Assembly: GCA_024681515.1 (NCBI GenBank)
Contig: JAILAR010000174.1
Location: forward strand, 62,001-126,000
DNA: 64,000 nucleotides
Direction: 5' to 3'
Source: Eubacterium sp.
GTDB taxonomy: Bacteria; Bacillota; Clostridia; Lachnospirales; Lachnospiraceae
Made by a program: the position numbers and the translations under genes. Positions within the stretch are counted from its first letter, which is position 1, and the number at the start of each line of letters is the position of its first letter. This document shows positions 24,777-34,436 of this stretch, in pieces. The notes beneath the pieces are model-generated. The model saw only the letters and a list, made by a program, of their open reading frames with translations, did not search any database and was not told the DNA's origin.

Positions 24777-25709
24777 ATGAAGAAACCGGTCGATCGATAT
24801 AGGGTTTTATGCGCGGCAGTGTCTGCGTTTCTTTTTCTCTGCACTGCCTGCTCCGGAAATGCGTCTAAAACACCCACCACGATCCCGGCCACAACTCATA
24901 CCACGGCACTTGCCACGGAAAATACTTCGGCAGAAACTGCAGATCCATCTTCCGAAAGCACTACGGATACCACATCAGAATCCGCCACTGAAACCACCAC
25001 CGATCCTACGGAAAAACATGTCAGCAGCATGGATCTTACGCTGGCCACTTTCAACATCAAACACGGAGCGGAAGGGCTGGATAAGATCTCCGAGGCCATC
25101 CTGGATATCTCTCCGGATATCATCGGTCTCGAAGAGGTGGACGTGATGTGCGAACGATCCGGCAACATAGACGAACCGGCCGAGCTTGCACGCCTGGCCG
25201 GTTATCCCTACTATGCATTTTCAAAGGCCATTTCTCTCGGGGCCGGCGAATACGGAACCGCGATCCTCTCCCGCTATCCCATCGAGAGCTTTGAGATCAT
25301 TTCTCTGTATTCCGGAAACGGTGAAGACCGCTCCGTCGGACACGCTGTCATCTCCGTGCCGGATCTGTCTCCCCTGAAACTGGATGTTTTCGTCACGCAC
25401 CTTTCTTATGAGAACCGTTCCCTCAGGATCACGCAGATGGAAACCATCGCCGAGCAGCTGGCCATGTGCGATCACTATATCCTCTTCGGAGACCTGAATA
25501 GCTTTAACCTCGAAGATATCAGTTATCTGGGTGGCGCCTACTACGTCAACCGCCCTGACAGATCCTATATCACATTCCTTCGCCGGGAGCTTGCGATCGA
25601 CAACATCGTGGTAAGCCGGGACTTTTCGGAGCTTTCCAGCGGAGTTTCCGACGCGGAATGCTCCGATCATAAACTCCTCTACGCTGTCTTTCATTTCAAC
25701 GCGGAATGA
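24777..25709 (+). CDS. Lipoprotein of the endonuclease/exonuclease/phosphatase fold
   Basis: 310 aa. An N-terminal lipoprotein signal ends in lipobox 'LCTAC' (Cys at about residue 24), followed by a Thr/Ser/Glu-rich spacer (about 30-80) and an EEP-fold domain: 'LATFNIKHG', 'IIGLEEVD' (metal-binding Glu), 'YGTAILSRYPI', 'HYILFGDLNS' and a closing 'ECSDHKLLYAVF' (catalytic Asp-His). The fold covers nucleases, phosphodiesterases and lipid phosphatases; with extracellular anchoring it probably acts on external DNA or phosphoesters. Ribosome binding site AGGAGA. Its 3' end overlaps the convergent histidine kinase gene by 19 bp. Confidence 0.85.
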   Translation: MKKPVDRYRVLCAAVSAFLFLCTACSGNASKTPTTIPATTHTTALATENTSAETADPSSESTTDTTSESATETTTDPTEKHVSSMDLTLATFNIKHGAEGLDKISEAILDISPDIIGLEEVDVMCERSGNIDEPAELARLAGYPYYAFSKAISLGAGEYGTAILSRYPIESFEIISLYSGNGEDRSVGHAVISVPDLSPLKLDVFVTHLSYENRSLRITQMETIAEQLAMCDHYILFGDLNSFNLEDISYLGGAYYVNRPDRSYITFLRRELAIDNIVVSRDFSELSSGVSDAECSDHKLLYAVFHFNAE

Positions 25710-28700
25710 CCGTCTTCGGCACCTTGCTCTGCCTCATAGATCAATTCACCCAGCGTCTGATACAGATGCTCCGGTTCGATTGGCTTGGAAAGATGTGCAT
25801 TCATTCCCGCCTGAAGAGATCTCTGCACGTCTTCGTCAAATGCATTTGCCGTCAGCGCAATGATCGGTATCTTCTTCGCATCCGCGCGTTTTGACTTTCG
25901 TATGGCCGCGGTTGCTTCCAGTCCATCCATAACCGGCATCCGAATATCCATCAGGATCGCCGCATACGTTCCGGGAGCACTGTTTTCAAACATCTCCAAG
26001 GCGATCTTTCCGTTTTCGGCGTGATCCGATTCCACATCTTCCATTTCCAGAACATCCATGATGATCTCGGCATTCATTTCGATATCCTCGGCCACGAGAA
26101 CCCGACGCCCTGCCAGATCAGCCCGTTTTTTCTCTTTGTTCTGACTTTCCGAAGCAACGGTTCTTTCCCCACCGTTATCCGATCGTGAAGAATTCCGGAG
26201 TGTGACAACTACCGTGAATTCTGTTCCCACACCCTTTTCCGATTCGACACGGATCGTTCCGTTCATCATCTCAACGATACTTTTTGTGATCGCCATACCA
26301 AGACCGGTGCTGCCGTATTTGTTCTTTGTACTTCCGTCCTCCTGGGAAAACGGCTCAAATATCCGAAGAAGATACTCCTTACTCATTCCGATGCCCGTGT
26401 CCCGGATACAGAACCTGAACGTAGACCGTTCTTCATATTCCGCTGTCTTTTCAACCGTCATGGTGATATTTCCCGGCGCATCCGTAAACTTTACCGCATT
26501 GGAAAGGATATTGATGAGCACTTCCTTCAGCTTCATATCATCACCGAGATAGAATTCCTCCACGTCCCCCTGCACCCGACACTCATACTGCAGTCCTTTG
26601 TCCGAGCACTGCGTGGAAACCATGGAATTGATCTGATCCAACATGTCCCGGAAAGAGAATTCTTCTTTTTTCAGCACCATGTGCCCGGACTCGATACGGC
26701 TCATATCCAGAATATCATTGATCAGCGCCAGTAAATGCCGTGCGCTTCCTCCGATCTTTTCCAGATGATCCCTCGTCTGATCGGATATCGAATCATCATG
26801 AAGCGCAAGCGTATCAAGACCGATGATGGCGTTCATCGGTGTCCGGATCTCATGGCTCATATTGGACAGGAAGACCGTCTTTGCCTTGCTGGCTTCTTCC
26901 GCCAGGGTCAGTGCCTCAACCAGCGCGTCATTTTTAGCCATGGTCTCACGCATCTCCGCATCGATCTCCGTAAAACCGAGACCGATGGCATGCACCATGT
27001 GATCATCTCGCTCCTCCGCACGGCGAACACCTGCCGCCCGGATCATCTCATAGTATTCATGATCCCCCTTCTTTGCCAGATAGCGATAGGCTATGATCGG
27101 CTGGTTAATCAGCCGTTCCCGGATATTGTCGGGATCGATAAACTCCAGAAAGCCTTCCCGGTACATTTCCGTGACATAGTTTTCCGCATACCAACGGGCA
27201 CGATCCAGATATGTAAAATGTACACCTGCAGGAGTCAGATCCTTGTCTCCGGGATCATTCCGGTAGCAGACACCTTTATTTTCATCAAGATCGATATAAT
27301 AAACGCATCGATAATCCGCAGCCATTGCAGTGATCATCCTGTCCGCCTGCATCTTGGCACGAGTATCCGTAACGTCCGTACAGACGCCGAGAATACACTT
27401 ACGCCCGGTCGCGTTAAAAAAGATCAGTTTTGTTGTCTGAAGCTGTCTGGGGATCCCCCCTGCATCCAACACATCCTCAAGATAAACGATCGGCTCTTCA
27501 GCAGCCAGTGCTTTGCGGTCGGTTTCTACAAAATGAGCCGCCGTTACAGGATCGAAGATCCGGGCATCCGTGAGGCCCACCGCCGCCTCCGGATTCTTCA
27601 GATACGCATAGTCCGCAAATGTCTGGTTACAGGCCAGATACACTCCTGTTTCCGCATCCTTGGAGAAACTCATGGCCGGCATGTTGTCCAAAAGGGAACT
27701 CAGTGCCTCCTTTTGCAATGTCAGCTGCTTCGTCATTTCATTCAGATCCGTGATATATTTTTTCTGATGGGCGGATACATTGCTGAAGGTCTGGGTCAGC
27801 TTTCCGATCTCATCCTCTTTGTCATAGTCCAATGAATGGTCATAATTCCCTTCATCGATCTGCTCCGCTACCTTCGTCAGCTCACGGAGCGGCTTAATGA
27901 TCCGACCGGTAAATCGCTGGATAAATACAATGAATACTGCCAGCAGGATGAAAAAAGCGATGATGATGGTATTGATCCATTTACGCATACCCGCATTGAT
28001 CTCACTTACGGGAACCGAAACATTCAGCAGATCCCCGTTGATCAAAGGCAGGCTGACCGCCATTTTATCAACGCCTTCGTATTGATAACGAATGATATCC
28101 TCCCGGTTTATGATCCCCTCCGGAATCTCGGGGAGTTTCTCCATCGTGGTGACATCCATTTGCGGATGGTATACAAGATTGCCCTTTTGGTCGTTGATAA
28201 ATGCATATCCGTTCTCATACAACTTGATATTATTTACCATCTCGGCCATAAAGGAATAATCCAGTTCGATACCGATCACTCCGACGAACCGGCCGTCCAG
28301 ATAAACCGGGGTATTATACGAGATCACTTTTACGTCCAGGTTATCCGTAACATACGGTGTAAGCCAGACAGGTTTTCCGGTCGCCCTTGGGACGGTAAAC
28401 CAGACCAGCTTTGAGGTGTCCTCAATATCATACTTCGTGATATCCGTCACTTCATGTTCCTGAAAACCCTCGTCATCTGTCTTTACAAACCAGAAGCCTT
28501 TCACGTTTGATGAAACAGACGGATCGATCCTGTAATAATAGGTGACCACCCCATTTGTTTTACCCAGCATTTTTTTAAAGATCGTACTGATCCTGTCAAG
28601 ATGAGCCTGAAGCTTTTGGTCATCAAGTCCGTCCAGATCCGACTCCACATAGGCGGAGATCGACTGCACATCCTTTTCCACACTGCCTAGACTGGAATCC

Positions 28701-28870
28701 AGGTTTTTCTGCCCTGCTTCGCAGAGCAAACGCAGCATCCGCTCGGAACTGTTGATGTTGATATTTCGGATGGCAAGCACGCCGAAAAGAGCCGCGATCA
28801 TCATGGTAATGACGATAGCGCCTATCGTAACCGCTGATATTTTGGTTCTGATCGAATGCACGCCCCACAC
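25691..28870 (-). CDS. Hybrid sensor histidine kinase with extracellular Cache sensor and receiver
   Basis: 1059 aa. TM1 (about 12-34), an extracellular double-Cache-type ligand domain (about 40-290), TM2 (about 294-316), HAMP, a PAS-like segment containing 'ATGRKCILGVCTDVTDT', HisKA H-box 'SNMSHEIRTPMNAIIG', HATPase motifs 'NILSNAVKFT', 'DTGIGM' and 'GSTGLGMAI', then a C-terminal receiver (about 930-1050) with 'LMDIRMPVMDG' and 'ALTANAF'. It autophosphorylates and passes phosphate to its own receiver; no output regulator is adjacent. The start appears to be GTG (28868-28870) with GAGGA upstream; a GTG three codons downstream is also possible. The ligand is unknown; Cache domains often bind amino acids or carboxylates. 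Confidence 0.9.
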   Translation of the reverse strand: MWGVHSIRTKISAVTIGAIVITMMIAALFGVLAIRNININSSERMLRLLCEAGQKNLDSSLGSVEKDVQSISAYVESDLDGLDDQKLQAHLDRISTIFKKMLGKTNGVVTYYYRIDPSVSSNVKGFWFVKTDDEGFQEHEVTDITKYDIEDTSKLVWFTVPRATGKPVWLTPYVTDNLDVKVISYNTPVYLDGRFVGVIGIELDYSFMAEMVNNIKLYENGYAFINDQKGNLVYHPQMDVTTMEKLPEIPEGIINREDIIRYQYEGVDKMAVSLPLINGDLLNVSVPVSEINAGMRKWINTIIIAFFILLAVFIVFIQRFTGRIIKPLRELTKVAEQIDEGNYDHSLDYDKEDEIGKLTQTFSNVSAHQKKYITDLNEMTKQLTLQKEALSSLLDNMPAMSFSKDAETGVYLACNQTFADYAYLKNPEAAVGLTDARIFDPVTAAHFVETDRKALAAEEPIVYLEDVLDAGGIPRQLQTTKLIFFNATGRKCILGVCTDVTDTRAKMQADRMITAMAADYRCVYYIDLDENKGVCYRNDPGDKDLTPAGVHFTYLDRARWYAENYVTEMYREGFLEFIDPDNIRERLINQPIIAYRYLAKKGDHEYYEMIRAAGVRRAEERDDHMVHAIGLGFTEIDAEMRETMAKNDALVEALTLAEEASKAKTVFLSNMSHEIRTPMNAIIGLDTLALHDDSISDQTRDHLEKIGGSARHLLALINDILDMSRIESGHMVLKKEEFSFRDMLDQINSMVSTQCSDKGLQYECRVQGDVEEFYLGDDMKLKEVLINILSNAVKFTDAPGNITMTVEKTAEYEERSTFRFCIRDTGIGMSKEYLLRIFEPFSQEDGSTKNKYGSTGLGMAITKSIVEMMNGTIRVESEKGVGTEFTVVVTLRNSSRSDNGGERTVASESQNKEKKRADLAGRRVLVAEDIEMNAEIIMDVLEMEDVESDHAENGKIALEMFENSAPGTYAAILMDIRMPVMDGLEATAAIRKSKRADAKKIPIIALTANAFDEDVQRSLQAGMNAHLSKPIEPEHLYQTLGELIYEAEQGAEDGHSALK

Positions 28871-28906
28871 CCTCTTTCCTCAGGCCGGCCAACGTCATAT
28901 ATCACG

Positions 28907-28932
28907 TGACACACATCACATATCATGTGTCA
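28907..28932. repeat. Imperfect inverted/direct repeats upstream of the histidine kinase
   Basis: TGACACA (28907-28913) and TGTGTCA (28926-28932) are inverted, and the segment ATATCACGTGACAC is echoed by ATATCATGTGTCAT. It could be a regulator site for the kinase gene or simple decay of a duplication. Confidence 0.4.
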
Positions 28933-29029
28933 TAAAATATCACTCATCTTTGGCCTGCTTCCCTTTGATTATAACACCTTGTACCCTGCCTGTGAACAGG
29001 CATTTTCCACTTGCCCTGAGTCCGTCTGT

Positions 29030-29878
29030 TCAGCAGAAGATCTCCCTGCAGATCTCTTCATGACTCTTTTTGTAAATGATATAGCTGTTGATCACCGGTG
29101 TATTGAAATCGATCAGCGGAACCACCCGTAATTTTCCTTTTTCCAGATAGTGCTCCGCCATATCCTTCGGCAGAAACGTATAGTAATCCTGATCCATCAG
29201 AAAGGGAACGATCTTCATACAGTCATCGATCTCCAGTTCAAACTGATGATACTTCGGAAATAGTTTCCGGATATACTGTCCCACGTCCTGAAGCGCAAAA
29301 TTACACATCAGATATTTTTCTGCCAGCAGCCGGGCCTCGGTGATCCCGTCCTTATAACGCCTGTTCCTGCTTCTGGTCACCAGCACCAGCTGATCCTGCT
29401 TGTAAAGCTCACAGTGCAGGGAATTCTTCTTGATGGGCAGATATGTGAATACCACATCCAGCATATCATTCTGCACCTGATCAAGCAGATGATCCGACAG
29501 ACCGATGGATATTTTCAGATAGTCTCCGGGATGTGTTCGTCTGTGCTCTCTGATCCGCTCGGCCAAATGGCCTTCATAGATGGAATCCGCACTGCCGATC
29601 TGGAGATAATGGTCATACATCAGATCCGATGAGATCTCTGCCAGGGAATTCTCCGTAAGTTCCATCATTTTTTCCGCATACACTCTGAACTTCTCCCCTT
29701 TGACCGTCAGTTCCACACTGCGGTTTGTCCGGGTAAAGAGAGAGAATTCCAGTTCTTTTTCCAGTTCATGGATCCGGTTGGTCACCGTTGACTGTGCAAC
29801 AAAAAGCTGGTCAGCCGCCTTTGTATAATTCCTTGTTTTTGCAAGTACCAGAAACGTTCTGATGGATTCCGTATCCAT
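29030..29878 (-). CDS. LysR family transcriptional regulator
   Basis: 282 aa. An N-terminal winged helix-turn-helix ('TRNYTKAADQLFVAQSTVTNRIHELEKELEF', spread over about 14-44) and a periplasmic-binding-like effector domain. Start set at ATG 29876-29878 since LysR proteins begin 'MDTESIRTFLVLA'; an in-frame TTG eight codons upstream is possible, and AGGAG lies 13 bp before the ATG. It is divergent from the citrate/isopropylmalate-synthase-like gene with a 17-bp perfect palindrome (29905-29921) in between, the usual layout of a LysR regulator and its target. The effector may be a product or substrate of that enzyme (inference). Confidence 0.92.
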   Translation of the reverse strand: MDTESIRTFLVLAKTRNYTKAADQLFVAQSTVTNRIHELEKELEFSLFTRTNRSVELTVKGEKFRVYAEKMMELTENSLAEISSDLMYDHYLQIGSADSIYEGHLAERIREHRRTHPGDYLKISIGLSDHLLDQVQNDMLDVVFTYLPIKKNSLHCELYKQDQLVLVTRSRNRRYKDGITEARLLAEKYLMCNFALQDVGQYIRKLFPKYHQFELEIDDCMKIVPFLMDQDYYTFLPKDMAEHYLEKGKLRVVPLIDFNTPVINSYIIYKKSHEEICREIFC

Positions 29879-29904
29879 AGTTTTCCACACGCTCCTTTCC
29901 AAAT

Positions 29905-29921
29905 AATTCGATAATCGAATT
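29905..29921. promoter_or_regulatory. LysR-type operator palindrome
   Basis: AATTCGAT-A-ATCGAATT, a perfect 17-bp palindrome that contains the T-N11-A pattern of LysR recognition sites (TTCGATAATCGAA). It lies 27 bp upstream of the lysR start and about 125 bp before the divergent gene. Confidence 0.75.
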
Positions 29922-30046
29922 GTTGCTATTTATTTTATTCATTTTACAAATAATACTATATGTGCTAAAAACTGTAAAGTACCCACTGTTTGATAAATTT
30001 TTATTATGCATTTGATCTGAACCATGGAAAAACACGGAGGCACAGG

Positions 30047-31408
30047 ATGAATGATATTATTTTAAGCAATAAGACCTATAAGCTTGAGCAGGATCCCTAT
30101 ATCTATCAGCTGCAGGACACACCGGATCCCGAGCTGTTCCGGGAAATGTTTCCTTACACGGAGACTCCGAAGATCGCCTTTAACTACCGGCGTGTTCCTG
30201 AGAACATGCCCGAAGATATCTTCATCACCGACACCACCTTCCGGGACGGACAGCAGTCCAGGACTCCCTACACCACGGAGCAGATGGTCCACATCTATCA
30301 GCTTCTGCATAAGCTGGGCGGTCCAAAAGGCATGATCCGTCAGACCGAATTCTTTGTCTATTCCGAGAAAGACCGGAAAGCACTGGAAAAATGCATGGAG
30401 CTGGGCTATGAATTTCCGGAGATCACCACCTGGATCCGTGCCAACAAGAAGGACTTCGAGCTTGTACGCTCCATCGGTATTAAGGAAACCGGTATCCTGG
30501 TGAGCTGCTCAGATTATCATATCTTCCACAAAATGGGACTCACAAGAAAAGAAGCCCTGGACAAATACCTGGGCATCGTGAAGGAGTGCATCGAGGCCGG
30601 GCTTCGTCCCCGATGCCATTTCGAGGATATCACCCGTGCGGACTTCTATGGTTTTGTAGTTCCCTTTGCCAATGCTCTGATGGAACTGTCCAAAGAAAGC
30701 GGAATTCCCGTCAAGATCCGGGCCTGTGACACCATGGGCTACGGCGTACCCTATCCGGGAGCCGCCCTGCCGCGGAGCGTATCCGGCATCATTTACGGAC
30801 TTCAGCACTATTCCGATGTTCCTTCGGAAATGATCGAGTGGCACGGCCATAACGACTTTTATAAGGGCGTTGTCAACGCCACCACCGCCTGGATGTACGG
30901 GGCCGGCGCCGTGAACTGTTCTCTTCTCGGCATCGGGGAACGTACCGGAAATGTACCGCTGGAGGCCATGGTATTCGAATACGCCTCCCTGCGCGGCCAC
31001 CTGAACGGCATGAATACACAGGTGATCACGGAGATCGCCGAATATCTGCAGAAGGAAACCGGCTATGACATCCCACCCATGACTCCCTTCGTAGGCGAGA
31101 ATTTCAATCTTACCAGAGCCGGTATCCATGCAGACGGTATGATGAAGAATCCCGAGATCTACAACATCTTCGATACGGAAGCCATCCTGAACAGACCGCC
31201 CAAGGTATCGGTGAACAACGCCTCCGGTCTGGCCGGCGTGGCATACTGGGTAAACGAATACCGGAGAAAGCAGGGACTGGAAGAACTCCCGAAGACCGAT
31301 GAACTGATCCGGAAGATCTATGACTGGGTAACCTCCGAGTACGATGCCGGACGGATCACCATGATCAGTGACCTTGAACTCACGGAAAAATACGAAGCTT
31401 TATCATAG
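30047..31408 (+). CDS. DRE-TIM metallolyase family acyltransferase (Re-citrate synthase / isopropylmalate synthase-like)
   Basis: 453 aa. The TIM-barrel Claisen condensation domain is clear: 'DTTFRDGQQSR' (metal Asp and catalytic Arg), 'CHFEDITRADFYG', 'CDTMGYGVPYPG', 'WHGHNDFYKG' (metal His pair) and 'GIGERTGNVPLEAM'. The C-terminus lacks the LeuA leucine-regulatory domain, and the length fits Re-type citrate synthases of clostridia, which make citrate from acetyl-CoA and oxaloacetate. LeuA or homocitrate-type activity remains possible. Start ATG 30047-30049 is preferred because GGAGG lies 6 bp upstream; earlier in-frame starts lack one. Controlled probably by the divergent LysR gene. A terminator follows. 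Confidence 0.85.
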   Translation: MNDIILSNKTYKLEQDPYIYQLQDTPDPELFREMFPYTETPKIAFNYRRVPENMPEDIFITDTTFRDGQQSRTPYTTEQMVHIYQLLHKLGGPKGMIRQTEFFVYSEKDRKALEKCMELGYEFPEITTWIRANKKDFELVRSIGIKETGILVSCSDYHIFHKMGLTRKEALDKYLGIVKECIEAGLRPRCHFEDITRADFYGFVVPFANALMELSKESGIPVKIRACDTMGYGVPYPGAALPRSVSGIIYGLQHYSDVPSEMIEWHGHNDFYKGVVNATTAWMYGAGAVNCSLLGIGERTGNVPLEAMVFEYASLRGHLNGMNTQVITEIAEYLQKETGYDIPPMTPFVGENFNLTRAGIHADGMMKNPEIYNIFDTEAILNRPPKVSVNNASGLAGVAYWVNEYRRKQGLEELPKTDELIRKIYDWVTSEYDAGRITMISDLELTEKYEALS

Positions 31409-31416
31409 GAATACAC

Positions 31417-31454
31417 AAAACAGCGAGCCGCTGCGATAAGCGACTCGCTGTTTT
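31417..31454. terminator. Bidirectional terminator
   Basis: 16-bp stem with one mismatch (31417-31432 with 31439-31454), A-run on one side and T-run on the other. Ends the citrate-synthase-like gene (+) and the GGDEF/EAL gene (-). Confidence 0.85.
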
Positions 31455-31557
31455 CATTTGTTGATCTGTGATCTTCTGAATATCATTTAGAAGCAGATCG
31501 TAAAGGAAAATGTCTTTCCTTTTTCTCCGCATTGGTCCTGTCGATGTAAATCGTTCT

Positions 31558-33252
31558 TTATTCCGGATAACCACCCTGATCCAGCCGGGCCTCAAATTCC
31601 GAAAGCGGCAGCGGCCTGTCAAAGAAATATCCCTGAGCGATATTACAGTTATTTCTTCGAAGCACATCCAGCTGTGATACCGTCTCCACTCCTTCGATCA
31701 CACACTCCAGTCCCATATCCTGAGCCAGAGAGATCACATGCTTGAACATCAGGTGCGAAACACTGTTTTCCTCCTCATCATCCTTGGGAACGAAACTCTT
31801 ATCGACCTTAAGCACATTCCATGGAATCTCGCGGATCAGATTCAGAGAAGAATACCCCATTCCGAAGTCATCCACTGCCGTCCATATACCTTCCTGCTGA
31901 AGACCGCTGACCACGCGCTTCAGATCCCTGAACAGGACGTCCGTTGTAGTCTCAGTCAGCTCGATCTCGATATACTCATGCGGCACATGATGCTTATCGA
32001 TCACAGCGAGGATGTGATCCAGAAGATCCACATCCACCAGATGCTTTCTCGAGAAATTCACCGAAATCCGAACCACCTGTCTGCCCTCATCCAGCCATCT
32101 GCGAATGTGCTGACAGACGTGATCCAGCATATAAAAATCCAGATCACAGATGTCCGTATTCATCTCCAGGATTGGAATAAACTCCATAGGCGGAACGATC
32201 TTCCCATCCTTCAGCCATCTGCAGAGAGCCTCAGCACCCGCGATCTGTCTGGTCTCGATGTCAACCTTCGGCTGATAATATACCTGGAATTCCTCCTTCT
32301 CCAGTGCGAGCCGAAACTCCGTCTGAACCTTCTTAATGTGATCCTTCTCCGATTTCATCCGGTCATCGTAAACCACGATGGCACTGTCCGTCTGGCTTTT
32401 TGCGGCATTTGCAGCGATCATGATCTTATCCATGATGTCCCCGGGGGTCTTCATCATGAAAGGATTCGGGATCATAAAAACCCCGGCCGCTGCGGAAACC
32501 CGGATCCGATTTTTCTCTCCCATACCGTAGGGAACCGGAACTCCGGCAAACATCTCATAGACACTCCGTTTTACACTCCGGTCGCAGATGCCGATAAACT
32601 TATCGCCCCCAAGTCGGGAGACGATCCCGGTATCACCGATCGCATCCAGAAGCATTTTATAATACTTCTTCAAAACCAGATCACCGTTCTGCCGTCCAAC
32701 CTCCTGATTCACCATATTAAAGTTATGGAGGTCTATATGAAATGCAACCTTGCCACCCAGCCGGTTTTCCATATTTGCCATCACCAGATACCTGGCATAC
32801 GCGCGATAATTATTATATCCATCGATGTCATGGAATCCGAAATCCTCGATCATCCGGACCATCCGCTTACGGGATACAAATCCGAGAATGATCCGAAGCA
32901 TGTTCTCCAGCTGTTCCATCTCCTCCGGTGTACGTTCCGGATCATCAAAGGAGGTATAGAGCACCCCAATGACGATCGCCTGTGTCGTAGACACGATCCG
33001 GATACGCAAAAGCTCCATATCACCTCGTCCGTTATCAAAATCGCAGAAAATCTCCCCGTTCCTCTGACGTTCTGCAACAGGGGTCGTATAAAATTCCGTA
33101 ACCCCCTTGGCCAGACGATAACACTCACAGATATCTTCGATCAGGATCTTATACTTCGGATGATCGAACGGTTCCACATGCGTTATAACCACCAGTCGTT
33201 TTAAGAAATCGGTATAAGTTTTGTTGTCTTCCATACTCATATGTAACCCCAT
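31558..33252 (-). CDS. GGDEF-EAL protein (c-di-GMP phosphodiesterase, degenerate GGDEF)
   Basis: 564 aa. An N-terminal sensor-like region without membrane helices (about 1-150), a GGDEF domain whose active-site loop reads 'RLGGDKF' instead of GGDEF, and a complete EAL domain: 'GAEALCRW', the Asn of 'ISVNFSRK', the Glu of 'IEIELTETTTD', 'DDFGMGYSSL' and 'KVDKSF'. Diguanylate cyclase activity is probably lost, leaving c-di-GMP hydrolysis, possibly with GTP sensing by the GGDEF. Start set at ATG 33250-33252, behind a GAGAGAG stretch; an ATG four codons later is an alternative. It is relevant to the c-di-GMP riboswitch at 59797-59880. Confidence 0.9.
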   Translation of the reverse strand: MGLHMSMEDNKTYTDFLKRLVVITHVEPFDHPKYKILIEDICECYRLAKGVTEFYTTPVAERQRNGEIFCDFDNGRGDMELLRIRIVSTTQAIVIGVLYTSFDDPERTPEEMEQLENMLRIILGFVSRKRMVRMIEDFGFHDIDGYNNYRAYARYLVMANMENRLGGKVAFHIDLHNFNMVNQEVGRQNGDLVLKKYYKMLLDAIGDTGIVSRLGGDKFIGICDRSVKRSVYEMFAGVPVPYGMGEKNRIRVSAAAGVFMIPNPFMMKTPGDIMDKIMIAANAAKSQTDSAIVVYDDRMKSEKDHIKKVQTEFRLALEKEEFQVYYQPKVDIETRQIAGAEALCRWLKDGKIVPPMEFIPILEMNTDICDLDFYMLDHVCQHIRRWLDEGRQVVRISVNFSRKHLVDVDLLDHILAVIDKHHVPHEYIEIELTETTTDVLFRDLKRVVSGLQQEGIWTAVDDFGMGYSSLNLIREIPWNVLKVDKSFVPKDDEEENSVSHLMFKHVISLAQDMGLECVIEGVETVSQLDVLRRNNCNIAQGYFFDRPLPLSEFEARLDQGGYPE

Positions 33253-33320
33253 ATTCTCTCTCTCAAAACAAACATATGAATCATTACGAGAATCATCACA
33301 TATGCACAATACCATTTTAT

Positions 33321-33350
33321 ACTATACCATATTTTGTATGTTCTGAACAA
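33321..33350 (-). promoter_or_regulatory. Promoter of the GGDEF-EAL gene
   Basis: Minus strand: -35 TTGTTC (33345-33350), 18-bp spacer, extended -10 TGG-TATAGT (-10 at 33321-33326). Confidence 0.6.
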
Positions 33351-33400
33351 GTATTCTTTGATTTTTGTCGAAAATACAGCATAATAGCCAAAAATCAGGT

Positions 33401-34342
33401 TTATTTCAAAATGTCTTTCAAAAAGGCATCCAGTGTCTTTTCGTAGGTTTCCGGATCTGTCAGGATCGACATTGCATGCGTAGCCCCGGGAACCAGAAGG
33501 ATCCGGCTCATCCCCTTTGTAGCCGCCGCCATACGCTTTGAATTCTCCGGCGGAATAAAATCATCCTCTGCCCCATGAACGAAGAGGATCGGCACGGTAT
33601 TCTCGGCCAGTGAATCGATAGGCCTCATCTTCATTATGGCATAACCATAGCGAAGCCTTGCCCCCAGATCCGCCAGATCCACAAGAAATGACGGAATACG
33701 GGATTTTTTAAGCACACCCCGGAGAACATTTTCTATGTCTGCAAAGCCGCAGTCTGCCACCGCAAAGTCCACGAAGCCTGCTGGATTTTGGGCCCCGTAT
33801 TTCAGACTGGAAATGGTGGTAGCTGCTCCCAGAGATTCCCCATGCAGCCCAAGTGTCTTCAGCTCCGGATACCTCTCCCGGGTATCCCTGATCAGGCTGT
33901 ACAGGTCAGCCCCTTCCCGTACACCGTAGGTGACAAAGGTCTGTTCATTCTCCCCATGTGCACGCAGGTCGTAGATGATACAGTTGAAGCCCAGCCGAAG
34001 GTACATGGGAACATATTTCAGTGAACCGATATGGTTGTCCGTATGCCCGTGAGAAAGGATCACATAACGATCCGTGGGATTCGGATTCACAAGAAGCTGC
34101 GCATGAAGCTTGTATCCATCCTCCGCACTGACTAAATAATCCTTTTTTTCGAGTTTATCATAAAACGAAGTGTCATAGTGGTCGCTCTGCCATGCGATGG
34201 CGTCTTCCAGAGACTGTCTTTTTACACGCATCACGTAATCCGCCAGTCCAAGCATCATTCCGAAGGACAGGACCAGAAGGATGCAGCAGATAATGATCAC
34301 AAGGCGAAGTCGCGGTTTTGTTTTTCGTTTTCTTTTTTCCAT
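33401..34342 (-). CDS. Membrane-anchored alpha/beta hydrolase
   Basis: 313 aa. Basic N-terminus, one transmembrane helix (about 13-37) acting as signal anchor, then an alpha/beta hydrolase domain: 'VILSHGHTDN' (oxyanion region), nucleophile Ser in 'GLHGESLGA', Asp in 'HGAEDDFIPP' and His in 'GATHAMS'. Similar to the YqkD/Bem46-like S9/serine-esterase group; the substrate is unknown. The catalytic domain faces outside. Ribosome binding site AGGAG. The 39-bp hairpin repeat copy B (34359-34397) lies 17 bp upstream of the start. Confidence 0.88.
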   Translation of the reverse strand: MEKRKRKTKPRLRLVIIICCILLVLSFGMMLGLADYVMRVKRQSLEDAIAWQSDHYDTSFYDKLEKKDYLVSAEDGYKLHAQLLVNPNPTDRYVILSHGHTDNHIGSLKYVPMYLRLGFNCIIYDLRAHGENEQTFVTYGVREGADLYSLIRDTRERYPELKTLGLHGESLGAATTISSLKYGAQNPAGFVDFAVADCGFADIENVLRGVLKKSRIPSFLVDLADLGARLRYGYAIMKMRPIDSLAENTVPILFVHGAEDDFIPPENSKRMAAATKGMSRILLVPGATHAMSILTDPETYEKTLDAFLKDILK

Positions 34343-34358
34343 ACCATGCTCCTCTCAA

Positions 34359-34397
34359 TGCCTTATGTACCGGCCATGGAAGCCGGCTCATAACCCT
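34359..34397 (-). repeat. Hairpin repeat, copy B (5' leader of alpha/beta hydrolase)
   Basis: Same 39-bp element as 18362-18400, on the same strand and at the same distance before the start codon (16 bp here too). Stem arms TTATGAGCCGG and CCGGTACATAA with one mismatch and a G-U pair, loop differing at two positions. Confidence 0.8.
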
Positions 34398-34436
34398 AAT
34401 TTCGCACGTATCTACCGGATAATTACGATTCAGGTA

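Noticed and set aside
29811..30035. 74-aa minus-strand ORF across the lysR / citrate-synthase-like intergenic region
   Set aside because: It overlaps the lysR start and operator in another frame and has no binding site or pattern.
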